DNA from: Cycas panzhihuaensis
Taxonomy: Eukaryota; Cycadophyta
Length of the DNA stretch: 64,000 nucleotides
Direction: 5' to 3'
Assembly: GCA_023213395.1 (NCBI GenBank)
Contig: CM041465.1
Span: forward strand, 203,739,741 to 203,803,740
Shown piece after piece: positions 21,189-31,189 of the stretch. Under the pieces are notes generated by a model. That model had not been told where the DNA came from. It ran no database searches and saw only the letters and a list, made by a program, of their open reading frames with translations. Within the stretch, counting starts at the first letter, position 1. Each line of letters starts with the position of its first letter. A program made the position numbers and the translations under genes.

Positions 21189-22160
21189 ACTAGCCTACCA
21201 ACCGGATCAGCTGGTTGTACCATAGTGTGTTGCATGAAGTTGAGGCAAATTGAATTGCCTTGATACCGAAATGTGATTCAGTTCGGTATGGAAACAAAAC
21301 TACAAAAAAAAAATCAAAAAATAAGAAAAAACAACCGTAACTCATATCATATACATAAGCAATAAGAGGAATCATCAGTAAGAAGGATATTATGACAAAA
21401 GGAATCAAGGATAAGATAAGAATTCTGTCAAAGAAATCAGTTTTTTCATATACATACCAGCAAAATACACTATACGTACTGGAAAAGTATGTTACCATGT
21501 ACGCACTATGTAAAACAAGTCAAAATATACTATACATACCGGAAAAGTATGTTAGCAGGTACGCACTGTGTAAAATAAGTCAAAATATATTATACGTACC
21601 AGAAAAGTACGCGGATGGGTATGCACAGTTAAAAAAGTGAATAAGTTAAACGGTTTACATTATATATACCTGAAAAGTGCGCAGTCAAGTACGCATAGAA
21701 CAAAAGGGTCGCATAAGACAAAAATATATACTATGTACCTGCAAGCATTCCCACACGGTATGCAACGGAAAAAAGAGGACAATTTGGCTCGAGTTCACAA
21801 CAGCAAGTAGCCAAGAAGAACCTCTGTGATCCAAGAAAGCAAGAGGACAAAAGACAGCGCAAAATCAGGTGAAGACCTCAGGAAAACAACAACCATACTA
21901 GAAAAATGTACGCACGTAGTGTTCGCATCCGTACTTCTAGGTTATTCTCGGTTTATCTCTGGAATTCCATAGCCCATCATAAGAACAACAGGGTGTTAGG
22001 AGACTTTTCTGCCGAAGTTAAAAAAAGACCTAGAAGCACTACCTTCTCAATTTCAGACCAAGATTAAGCAGGCCGGTTGAGGAGAATACATATATTGTAA
22101 CCCTATTTATTATGATCAAGAAATTATGGAACACATCTTGATGGAACTAAAAAAAAAAAT
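21189..22160 (+). other. Gypsy-3 spacer between integrase and accessory ORF
   Basis: This holds an A-rich stretch (21300-21340), the 60-bp tandem repeat (listed) and further gtacgca motifs to about 21930. From about 22010 a frame leading into the accessory ORF is discernible (QFQTKIKQAG, YYDQEIMEHILMELKKK) with stops. Confidence 0.6.
21455..21750 (+). repeat. 60-bp tandem repeat in Gypsy-3
   Basis: Three good and about two decayed copies of a 60-bp unit. In one frame the good copies read SQNILYVPEKYV..YALCK per 20 residues. Each carries a gtac-g/a-c-accggaaaagtatg core and a gtacgcac core. The 60-bp period keeps frame, but the frame is not linked to integrase or the accessory ORF. Confidence 0.85.
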
Positions 22161-23057
22161 ATGAAGAAAATCAAGTTAGATGCGGAAACAATTCATCTGA
22201 TAACAGGACTTCCAAATGAAGGGGAAGTTCCCACAGCTACCAAGAGATCAGAGGTGGACCGTGAGCTATGGTTGAAAGAATTCTGTCAGGAAAACACACA
22301 ACTTACCTCTAGAGCAATTCGTGTGGCAGATATAAAAGATGTCAGATTGCAATGGATAGAAAAAGTCAACAATTCCAGGTTTTTATCAAAATGGAAATAC
22401 ACATACATTCCAGGGGGGATGCTGTCGATACTACTAAAAATCTAGGATGGGGAGAAGTTGGATTTGTCAGAATTCCTAGCAGATAACATGAGACAGCAGA
22501 TTCAGGAAATAATGACACATCCTTTTCGTCACCCTTCATTGTTGTTAGCCATTCTGTTTTATCAATGTCCAAATGTACAATTAACAAAAACAACTACTTC
22601 TTCAAAAGAACCACTTATTAAACGGTGGGTGACTGAGTTTCCAGACACTACACAGGATCAAGAATTGAAAAAGAGGGTTCAAAAGCAAATGTGTAAAGTT
22701 CTCAAATGGTTACAGCAAACCCCCGGGACACCCATTCCTCATCAGGCTAAGCAAACAATACGAAAAAGTAGCAAAAGAAAGAAAGATGAAGAGGAACCAG
22801 CAGAGGCAGAAGAAATAGAACCTTCTTTGACAGAATAGGAAGAATTTTTGCCCATAATGGAGACGGGAGAAACATCAGCACCACCTCCATCAGACAATAA
22901 ATCATGCCAGATCATCCAGCTAATTACAGAAATGGAAGAAGGGTACAAGGCAGAGATAGCAACCCTTCAGGAAAAAATCAAAGAAAAGGATGCAATAATT
23001 ACCATACTTACCCAAATAAACGAAGAAATTTTGGCTACATCGGCAGAACAACGGTGA
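22161..23057 (+). pseudogene. Gypsy-3 accessory ORF (env position)
   Basis: One frame of 299 codons from the ATG at 22161 to the stop at 23055, with two in-frame TAGs (22443 and 22836). The globular part (about 1-180) has KIKLDAETIHLITGLPNEGE, then WIEKVNNSRFLSKWKYTYIP, LDLSEFLADNMRQQ and PFRHPSLLLAILFYQCPN. A Lys/Glu-rich linker (SSKRKKDEEEPAEAEE) follows, then a coiled coil (EMEEGYKAEIATLQEKIKEK). No signal peptide or membrane segment is seen, so it is not a classical envelope. The pattern resembles the plant 'transposon protein' domain often found after integrase in Athila/Ogre-type elements; that is from memory and needs a profile search. Gypsy-4 carries a similar remnant. Confidence 0.7.
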
Positions 23058-23153
23058 GAGCCTTTTGAGAAAGGGAGGGGGAGGAATACCCCAAATTTTT
23101 GAAATTTTTGTTGAGCAAGGATGCTCAAACCCATCATGTTGACCTGAGATAGA

Positions 23154-23964
23154 TGTTGGGGCATATTGTGACACACTGGGCTATGAGAAGACCAAAGAGA
23201 GACTGGGTAACCTTGGATGTGCAGTGCAATTGTGCAGAATGCGCATGCAACAAAAAGACGGAAAAGTTAGCATTCTGGGTACGTATGGCAGGTGCGTACC
23301 TGAGAAGGTATGCAACATAGATACATACCTCCGTGAGCATAAGCGGGCAGTAAAGGTATGCATGGCAGAACCTGACGGAAGGATACCTGGGATGACGTCA
23401 GACGTACATACGGGCGTACGGATGGATTAAGACAATGGTTAAGAAGATTAACCAATGGTTAGCAAAAGGTATGCTTGTGACTGGAAGGGTACGATTATGA
23501 CAGACAGTCATAACCCTTCAGTCAAAGGACACCAAGAAGGCGTATTTAAGTGATTTCATAAAGACCATTTGGCTAGGGTAAGAGCCAAGTATTCAGACAC
23601 ATTGGTACGGAGACCAATACGTATGATGACTGGCCGTGTGTATTGATGGGTACCTTCTGGGTACGCATGTGACAACGACAGTGTATGTGGCTGGAATGCA
23701 CAGGGAATGCATTCCAACACCTTTTGTATAAGAACTTATTGCTTAATTAAATAAAGAGTTACGTGGAAATATGGATTCTATGCTTGTAATGAGGATGAAT
23801 TGTTGAATATGTGCTAGTTGTTGTACTACTGTGTGTAAACTGTGTGGAATGGTGAATAAATCTGTGTGATGATTATGTTGACTGTATCCTAAACTAGATT
23901 ACAACCTGTGTTACCTTGACAAGTGCATTGATCTCATAAGGGGTGTGAAATCATAAAGTCAACA
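23154..23964 (+). repeat. Gypsy-3 3' LTR
   Basis: An 811-bp copy of 13445-14277. The only strong purine tract (gagaaagggagggggagg, 23067-23084) ends 69 nt before it rather than abutting it. TSD tgtat follows at 23965. Confidence 0.95.
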
Positions 23965-24780
23965 TGTATTTCGTCTAATAAATCATTTATTCATAGAATA
24001 GGATAATGATTCTTCACCGTTAATTTGTTCAACCCTTGGTAATCTACACACATTCGATATGATCCATCCTTTTCGGGATTGACCAAAACCGATGATGCAA
24101 ATGGGTTTGAACTAGTTGCTATGTATTCTTGACTTAGTAATTCCCTTGTGATATTTTGAATCTCTCTTCACATGATAAGGGTGTCTGTAGGGCCGAATAT
24201 TTACTAAGGCTGCTCTAGGTACTAACTCAATGGAATGTTGACAATCCCGTTGTAAGGGAAGTCCTTGGGGTTCTTCAAATACTGCTCTATGCTCATCTAT
24301 GATCTTTTGTATCTCATTTGGTACATCTTCTATCATTATCTTGTAACAAGTCAATATGTATGGAGATGGATTCTTCTTCAATATCTTTTCCATGTGATGT
24401 GAAGATATCGGTTGTACTGGGGATGTGGGCGGTGCCTGTAGTTTGTATTTGTGCCCTTTCTGACAGAAGCACATGAATCGGGTCATATAGTTGGTAACTA
24501 TATTACCCAAGGTCTGTAACCACTCAACTCCCAAGACTGCATCTACTCCTCCTATAGGCATCACGAACATACATGTATTTACTGAATAGTCTCCGATTTG
24601 GAGATTCACCTTCTGATAGTAGCCTCCACAAGGAGTTGCTTTTTCATTTGCTATGGATACTTGAAATGTATTCAAAGATTGTGTTTTTAGTCCTAACTTC
24701 TTTGTTGTGGCCCTGTTAATGAAGTTATGAGTGTTGCCACTATCCACAAGTATGGCAACTGGAGCTCCCTTGATCATCCC
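23965..24780 (-). pseudogene. Gypsy-2 protease and start of RT
   Basis: The ORF at 24112-24777 reads GAPVAILVDSGNTHNFINRA (DSG intact), GGVDAVLGVEWLQTLG, then the RT lead-in AVFEEPQGLPLQRDCQHSIE. Below 24112 the frame continues SNPFASSVLVNPEKDGSYRM, CVDYQGLNK and the finger INDLLDEIH, where Gypsy-3 cuts in. It is the same family as Gypsy-1 and Gypsy-5, as the shared THNFIN and GGVD motifs show. A frame change near 24130 and a stop in the YPIP region inactivate it. Confidence 0.88.
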
Positions 24781-25960
24781 TTGGAACGTAAGGGTTTGGA
24801 GTGTAACACTTTGTCCCGTTATGGCTTCTAGCGAAATTTGAACACTCTCAGTATCAACTTCTAAAAGTTCATCTATGTCTGCTTCCTCCTCTTGGATCTA
24901 GTTTACTTCTTCCTATTCTTCATCTAGTATTTCCACTTCGTCATTATTGATCATAAATACCTTCTTCGATGGACATTGGTGTTCCTTATTCCACTTCCCT
25001 CCACATTTCAAACAAGCCCCCTTTTTGAGATGTTCAACTCTACTTGTTTCATTCATGTCTTTTATTGCCACTAGTGCGTCTACTTTTGTGCCTGATCTAG
25101 TCCCATTTGGATTGGGTCCCTGTTGTTGGTATGATTCGATTTTGTGCATATAGATAGACCTATTCTCTCTGAATTATGCTTCTACGTACTTCGCATATTA
25201 GATTGCATCATGAATATTTGAGAGATTCATATTCTTAATGCGAAATCTAATTGTTCCCTTTAATCCACTGATGTATGTTTCCAAAATGTATTCAATCGGT
25301 ATTCATTCTAGTATTAGACACTGAAGCATCTGGAATTGCTTAGTGTATTCTTGTACTATTCTGTTTTCTAGTAATCTTATTAACTGAGCGAAATAGTCAG
25401 TGTTCCAAGAATGTTTGTATTGTTTTATTAGTCTTGCCTTAAGATAGTCCCATGATTCTGGATGGTCCAAATTGTTCTTTCGCCACCAATAAAACCATTC
25501 TAATGCCCTTCCATACAAGTGTAGAGATGTTGTCGATATCTTTTTCTTATTTGATAGTTCATATACTTGGAAGTATGTTTCCATTTGTAATAAGCAACTC
25601 CAGATGTTCCTCGATTTTTCTAAATCAAATTTTTCTAATGTAAATTTGGTTCCCCTAAGACCTTGATCTGATTGGAAACTCTTCTAATTTCGTTGTTTGT
25701 AGGTAAAACCCTTGAATCTTCTTAAATTCTTTTGTTGTTCGTTCTCCTGGTAATCTTGATCTGGGAATTCTTTGTTGATTTCTTCCATGTCTTGGTGTTT
25801 CTCTACTGATGACTCTCCCTCCTATAGATCCAACCTCTTATTTAAAGTTTCGAACAAAGCCTAGATGCTTTTCATGGAAGTGATAAGTTGACAACAAGTG
25901 GGATAGTACTTCTTCTATCCTACTTCCTTCTTCTTTCGTTACTGTTGATTGGCGGTTCAC
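24781..25960 (-). pseudogene. Gypsy-2 Gag
   Basis: The minus strand from about 25960 (MVNRQSTVTKEEGSRIEEVL) through the capsid ORF 25303-25584 (SLHLYGRALEWFYWWRKNNL, then LIKQYKHSWNTDYFAQL) to the zinc knuckle ORF 24913-25149. The knuckle CLKCGGKWNKEHQC is the chromovirus variant (C-x2-C-x7-H-x-C). An acidic stretch (DEVEILDEE) leads into protease. Several stops and frame changes lie between the pieces. Confidence 0.82.
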
Positions 25961-26021
25961 CATCTTATTGGAGACAAGACTTTTTCCTAATCCTAGTTCT
26001 GTCCCTTTGTTGGTTGGAGGT

Positions 26022-26038
26022 GGGGGGGGGGGGGGGGG
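26022..26038 (+). repeat. Homopolymer G17 tract
   Basis: Seventeen consecutive G on the plus strand in the Gypsy-2 leader, just before gag on the minus strand. Homopolymer length is often unreliable in assemblies. Confidence 0.9.
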
Positions 26039-26112
26039 ACGGGAAGGGATTAAGCTGAATTTTTACAGATTATCTCCGAATTCCTGCTTCAAAACGAAGC
26101 TTTGATACCACT

Positions 26113-26740
26113 TGAAATGACAACTTTTGCTTGTCTCGGAATCTCCTAGGAAAATCCTTTGACAATAACAACTTTGCTAGAAGTATCAAGTACTATGATC
26201 ACATGTGTTGGACCTCTTGACACAAATTGGAAATGAAAAGAGCTAGAACCAAGAAAATAATGCTTCCAAAATATAGCTAAAATCTATTTGCAAGGGCAGC
26301 GATGTGTATCGTTAGAGAAGGACTGGAAACCAAACGATATATATGCCAAAATGCTCTTACTATCGCTACCCTCTTCGAGGCGAGGTTCCCTCCAAATAGT
26401 GCAACCCTAAGGGCAAGTAAATAGTAGCCTTAAGGCCAAATTTACAACAGTCCAAACTCAGCTCTGAGATGCCCAAATAAGGCCCCAAGTCCTCCTTAAA
26501 TAGGTGGCCAAAGATACTAATATAAGTCAGCCAGAAAAGGAGTATAAACTTGCCCAAAACCAAGATTGGAAGTCAACTAGAACTTTCCCAAAAACTAGAA
26601 GGTTGAAATCTTCAAACGGTCATAACTTTTGCTATAGATGTCAAAATTGACTTTTGTCTAAACTGTTGGGATCCTGATTCAGAGACCTTCGATTTGAATG
26701 GTCACATGGTATAGTTTTGACCATATTTTGGGATGCTACA
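26113..26740 (-). repeat. Gypsy-2 5' LTR
   Basis: The 628-bp LTR begins TGTAGCATCCCAAAATATGG and ends GTTGTCATTTCA on the minus strand, with AAG-TGGTATCAAAGC (PBS) next. It abuts Copia-1 integrase at 26741; the five bases there are atttа-like (attta), but the partner TSD is lost with the other end. Confidence 0.92.
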
Positions 26741-27850
26741 ATTTACATTGGGTTATGAGCCTATCCATGCTTCTTTTGGAGTGATCTTATCAAGTGCCTT
26801 CGTGGGACACCTATTTGTTAAATAGACAACAATATTAATGGCTTTAGCTCAGTATATATTTGATACATTTTTCTCCTTTATCATACATCTAGTCATCTCT
26901 GTTAAAGTACTGTTTAATCTTTTAGCTACTCCATTTGATTGTGGTGTATATGGAGTAGTAATTTGGCTACGATTGCCATGAGTTTTGTAAAAACTTAAAA
27001 AATCATTTGAGACATACTCTCCACCTCTATCTATTCTCAACATCTTTATTCTATGTCCACTTTCTAGTTCAACTTGAGCCTTGAACTCTTTAAAGTAGCC
27101 GAGGGCTTTAGATTTACTAAAGATAAAGTAGACCCAAGTTTTTCTAGTAAAATCATCTATAAAAGTGAGAAAATACCTGGCACCATTTAAAGAGTTTGGT
27201 GTAACATGCCCACATATATCATTGTGAATCAACTCTAATTTTTTTTTCGCTTTCCAATTGCTTTCCTGAAATGGCACTCTATGTTGTTTCCCTAACATAC
27301 AACTTTTGTAAATAGAGACATTTATTGTAAGATTAGCAGGCAGTCCATCAACCATCTTGGAATTTTTTAGCAATTTTAACCTATCATCAGCAATATGCCC
27401 ATAGCAAGAATGTTGGATTTCATTATTATTATTTTGAAAAGCAAGAGCTTTTACAGATGGGATAATACAGGTAGAAACCAACTTATAAAGATTGTCAGTT
27501 TCTACTCCCTCAACAATGACTTAACGACCCTTTTTCATATCAAGGATATAGCATTTTCCATTTTCATGAAAGATCACACAAAGTTTCTTCTTTCTTAACT
27601 ATGATACTGAAAGAAGATTCTTCTTCATACCTGGCACAATTAATATATTTTCAATTTTTTAAAATTTCATGCTTAATTTGGATTGCTATAGCTCCTTTGC
27701 CTTCGATTTCCAAAGCGTGATTATCACCTAACTCCACAGTCTTGTTTGTCATGTATGGCTGTAAGGAGTCAAATAAGTCCTCTCTAATTGTCATATGATT
27801 TGAAGCCTTAGAATCAACAAAACAATTTTCACTGTGTTGGACAGAGGATA
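26741..27850 (-). pseudogene. Copia-1 protease end and integrase
   Basis: From about 27850 the minus strand reads CFVDSKASNHMTIREDLFDS: the protease active site with DSK in place of DSG. The pre-integrase zinc part (HSCYGHIADDRL...CMLGKQH) and the core follow in the ORF 26849-27481: LELIHNDICGH (D), RIDRGGEYVSNDF (D), YTPQSNGVAKRLNSTL (E expected; here NGVAKRLN, so the glutamate is replaced by lysine). Below 26849 the frame goes on AINIVVYLTNRCPTKALDKI to KPNVN-like sequence at 26741, where Gypsy-2 interrupts. Confidence 0.9.
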
Positions 27851-28798
27851 CTAGGGTAGCAACAAAGGTTGTCTCTTCTTCATCATCATCCTTTGATTGT
27901 TCTTTGTTGTAATTGCCCTCAATTCATTTCCGATGTCAGATTTTTTATAAAAAGAACTACTTGAAAGGTGACCATACCTTGCACAGTAGTAACGTGGACG
28001 ACTTTCTGATGTTCTACATTTTGCTGCAATGTGACTAGCTCTTCCATAGTGGTAACATACTTGAGTGTCTAGTGAACTGCCTCTTCCTGATCCTTTGAAG
28101 AAATTCCCTCTGCTCCTTCTTGCTTCAATTGTTCTTCCCCTTATGTTTCGACCTCCTCGTTTATTGATTCTAAGCCTTGAGACAAAGGCTTCCATCCTCA
28201 ACATTTGCTTCTTCGTCATAGCCGCGTGTTCTTTGTTCCTGTTGAAGCAAATGGCCACACAAGGTATCGAAGGACATATTTAACGCTTATCCCCCTATAA
28301 AAAGAGTGTTCACCAAATTATCAAAAGACTTTGGCAATTTGTTTAGTATCAAATGAACAATTTCGATATCAATCATAGATTCTCCAGTTGAAGCTAAGCT
28401 ATCTATGATTTCTACTAGTTTGATAATGAAATCAGTGACTTGTTCTTCCTCCTCTAGGTGCAACCAGTAAAGCTATTCTCTTAAAGAAATAATGAGTTTC
28501 ATTATTTTGACTGAATAAGGAAGCTAGGGTTTTCCATCCTTCAACAGAAGTAGAGGCTCTGTTGATATGAGTCAAAACTAAATCACTAATGGATAGAGTG
28601 ATTATAGCTAAGGTCTGACTGCCTCTCTCCTCCTAGCTAATCTTTACTGTTCCATTAGTGGTTGGTTTTGTTTCCTTTTCAATAACTAATTCCCAAGCAT
28701 TCTTTGCAATCAAAAGTCCCTTCATTTTAATTTTCCAGGTAGAGTAATTTGTTCTTGTTAATTTGTCTAGCTCACTTAGGAAATAAATTGAGGCCATT
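27851..28798 (-). pseudogene. Copia-1 Gag
   Basis: The minus strand from about 28798 (MASIYFLSELDKLTRTNYST, then WKIKMKGLLIAKNAW), the copia UBN2-type Gag start, through LAIITLSISDLVLTHI to the ORF 27851-28258. The latter has an Arg/Gly-rich segment and two degenerate knuckles (CYHYGRASHIAAKC and YYCARYGHLSSSSF), each with one or more Cys/His ligands lost. Stops separate the halves. Confidence 0.85.
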
Positions 28799-29465
28799 TT
28801 AAGATTTTTGAAGACAAGTACTGAGACTAGAGCTTAAGAAATCACTGTTATAGGTCTAGTTCGTACGGTCATACAAATGTACGGTCTATGGTACAAGCAT
28901 ATGGATTTTGATGAAACTTTCCCAAATCAAATGTACACAAGTTGTACATAGGAATCTGAAGTTAGTTTTTCAATATGAGTTTCAGATAGGCAGACAAACA
29001 TAGTCAAATGCAAAGGGGCGGCTAGGGTTTAAAACACATTTTTGCTTATTTCTCCTAAAATCTTGGATCAAATTTAGCAAACTTATACTTGATAGAAAAC
29101 TTATAACCAGAGGATTGTTGTGAGTCCACTTACTCACCTGAGACTGAGAAATCTGCTCTAGAATCTCCAAATCTACATAGTTGTATTTTGCTATTTTCCC
29201 GCTTAATGAGGTTGCATAGTGGAACATACTTAGTGAGACATACTTGCTGGTAAAATTTCACTTCATTCGAAGCACTTTGAAAAAATATGTACAAGTCAGC
29301 ACAGTTCTATATAGTATTGTACGGTCTTGTCCAACACTTAAATTCTATTTCCTCTTCTTCAAATTCTTGCTCCTCGCCTTCTTTTCACGATCTACTTCTT
29401 ATCTCTTCTTATGTCCTCTCTGATGTCTTGTACCTTCTCAGTCTATCAGACCCCCTTTGATACCA
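28799..29465 (-). other. Copia-1 leader and PBS
   Basis: A 5' leader of about 0.65 kb. The PBS TGGTATCAAAGGGGG (initiator-Met type) lies at 29451-29465 immediately inside the LTR. No ORF is supported. Confidence 0.8.
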
Positions 29466-29675
29466 TGTTGAAAAATAGAATTGAATTGTTCATAGATTTG
29501 ATATGAGAGATGTACTCTCTTATATACAAGTGCTTTACATAAACAATACATACACAAATGACAAGTGTCAACATGAGTGACAAGTGCCAAAAAAATACAA
29601 AGAGGGAACAATGACACCTAACCCTCAGACTACCTAAAGTTTCCTAACTTAGAATAAAACATTAATATTCTAACA
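29466..29675 (-). repeat. Copia-1 5' LTR
   Basis: A 210-bp copy of 4030-4239. A minus-strand TATATAAG box lies at about 29521-29530. TSD ggttt follows at 29676-29680. Confidence 0.95.
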
Positions 29676-29680
29676 GGTTT

Positions 29681-29905
29681 GCTAAATGTCACTAACCTCT
29701 CTTTTCTTACTTGGTCGATTCTACTTTAGTCCCTACTTGTTCTTTTCTTGGCTCGATTTTGATATCTTCTTGGCCATCTTTGGCCTTGAATTTCGTCCTT
29801 TACTTTGTTGTGCCTAAAAAATATTGTGTATGTCTTCTCCTTCAAACTTCTCCTTCACCTCTCTATTCTACCCTACATCTTTCAATTGTTCTATGTTGCT
29901 CTTGA
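29681..29905 (-). pseudogene. Gypsy-4 accessory ORF, N-terminal part
   Basis: The minus-strand sequence is Lys/Glu-rich (VKEKFEGEDIHN, AKKISKSSQEKNK) with stops. It would read into the 4024-2930 piece once Copia-1 and one TSD copy are removed. The coding call rests on position and composition only. Confidence 0.35.
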
Positions 29906-30571
29906 CTTGCTACGTTGCCTATGTTGCTTGCATTGCTCTCTCTACAAAAATCAAGATCTCCCCTCCTCATTCCGAGAGAGTAACCACTTTAACGCAACCC
30001 TTTAATTAAATCAAATCAACTTACAATATCTTTAATTTTGCTCAATTTGTCATGATGTTAATGTTACTTCCTATGGTGATAGTGTCATTTCTTATGATAG
30101 TGAATGCCATCCTCCTCCCTACTGAAGGTGATACCTGTAGGGGTCAAATAAATTTTGTCCATCTCGTTAGTTTGACTCTTGTTGTTAGAGTCTAATGTGG
30201 CCAATGCCAGTCACGACCAACTAAAGTCATCAAGCAAAATAAACTTCTCCCTCCGACTAAAGATTGAAGTATTTTGATTTTGGCTCAATAACTTTGTATA
30301 ATTCAATCTTCATTCAATCATTTGAAGGGCTTATGATTGCTAACAAGTTGTTGATTTGCTAAGTCTTGACTATTTCTATTATATGCGGCGAACATAACAT
30401 TGTATAGGTTATCTTCATCTATAGAAGAGGATAAACCTACATAACATTTTCTATGTAGGCGATCAAACAAATATCGCATTGTTTTTTATAGAGACAACAG
30501 TAGTCTATCGCATAGCTTTCATCATGCTAGCCCAATTTTATTGACATTTGCCTTAAACTGCACTTGTGGGT
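29906..30571. other. No gene recognised (Gypsy-4 interior)
   Basis: AT-rich sequence without a motif I can place. Integrase of Gypsy-4 would be expected between here and 31.2 kb but no HHCC or DDE motif is visible. Confidence 0.5.
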
Positions 30572-30941
30572 TGTTAGATTTTAACATGGAAAGCATTCAA
30601 CTCCAACAATATCGAACAATATCAATGAATAAATCAATGCTTGTATTAACATAACACAAACAGATTATATCAGAACATTGATGCACCATAGACTCAACAT
30701 GAGTCCCAATGATGACCCTGATCCCATACACTACCTCAACCACCTTTATATACAAAATCGGTGGGAGGACATACAAGAGAAGTAATGCATGTGGGACAAT
30801 TACCTTTAACTTAACCAATGACATTTTACCAACTAATGACCTTCTAACTTTCCACACAATATTATTATAAGGTATGACTATGATTATTGACTCTAAGACA
30901 CTTTACTTAGACACATATACATTAAACATTATATTCTAACA
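30572..30941 (-). repeat. Solo LTR (copia-like)
   Basis: A 370-bp unit with terminal TGTTAGA/TCTAACA inverted repeats and a perfect TSD tgggt at 30567-30571 and 30942-30946, with no internal region. A minus-strand TATATAAAG box at about 30748-30757 sets the orientation. It differs in sequence and length from the Copia-1 LTR. It formed by recombination between the two LTRs of a lost element. Confidence 0.92.
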
Positions 30942-31189
30942 TGGGTAAACTGTCATGTCCCTATCCTAACCTCCTCGGTGAAAAAAGGAAAATGGCACTA
31001 AGTTAAAATCTAACTACTAACAACTCATCCTCCAAACATTTCGTATCTTTTTCTTCCTTTTCCTTCTTTTTCCTAATATTTCTCTTTTTGCTTTTTTTGT
31101 TTATTTTTCATATATATGAGGTCGAACTACTGCCCATCATCCTATAGAGACTGACAAGTTAACTATATAGCCTACAAGTTAGCTCGTTG

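Larger units (their letters stand above)
13445..23964 (+). mobile_element. Gypsy-3: non-chromovirus gypsy with extra Gag-like modules and accessory ORF
   Basis: LTRs at 13445-14277 and 23154-23964 begin TGTTGGGGCATATTG and end AAAGTCAACA. The TSD tgtat is at 13440-13444 and 23965-23969. The PBS after the 5' LTR (tggttccgttgcc, 14279-14291) is not Met-type. It resembles the Asp-tRNA PBS (TGGCGCCGTTGCC) used by Athila/Tat-like elements. Order: N-terminal ORF, Gag with four zinc knuckles, protease, two further Gag-like modules, RT, RNase H, integrase without chromodomain, 60-bp tandem repeat, accessory ORF. All ORFs carry stops or frame changes. Full length is 10.5 kb. Confidence 0.95.
12983..26740 (-). 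mobile_element. Gypsy-2: internally deleted chromovirus, interrupted by Gypsy-3
   Basis: A minus-strand chromovirus related to Gypsy-1. The 5' LTR is at 26113-26740 and the partial 3' LTR at 12983-13171, both beginning TGTAGCATCCC. The PBS TGGTATCAAAGC sits at about 26100-26110, 2 nt inside the LTR. Gag, protease and the start of RT lie at 23965-26100. Gypsy-3 then interrupts RT exactly at LLDEIH. Beyond it the RT resumes (EAQYFSKIDLRSRYY) and jumps at about 13390 to the pol C-terminus, so about 2.2 kb (rest of RT, RNase H, integrase core) is missing relative to Gypsy-1. The outer 0.44 kb of its 3' LTR is also lost. Confidence 0.88.
4030..29675 (-). mobile_element. Copia-1: Ty1/copia element with about 21 kb of nested insertions
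   Basis: The two 210-bp LTRs are at 4030-4239 (3') and 29466-29675 (5'), both running TGTTAGAAT...CAACA on the minus strand. A perfect 5-bp TSD, ggttt, lies at 4025-4029 and 29676-29680. The PBS (TGGTATCAAAGGGGG, initiator-Met type) is at 29451-29465 on the minus strand and the polypurine tract (AAGGGAGGG) at about 4240-4250. Body order on the minus strand is gag, protease, integrase, then a break, then RT/RNase H, which is the copia order. The break runs from 26741 to about 5363 and contains Gypsy-2, Gypsy-3, Copia-2 and Gypsy-1. About 0.9 kb of copia sequence (integrase C-terminus to mid-RT, judged against Copia-5) is missing at the break. Confidence 0.93.

Noticed and set aside
21190-21498. 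Minus-strand Phe-rich ORF as a membrane protein
   Set aside because: Antisense of an A-rich spacer and of the 60-bp repeat.
26741-26745. attta as a TSD for Gypsy-2
   Set aside because: The partner site was deleted with the other end, so it cannot be tested.
29711-30009. Overlapping plus-strand ORFs rich in Leu/Cys/Ser
   Set aside because: Antisense to the Lys-rich accessory ORF remnant; no domain.
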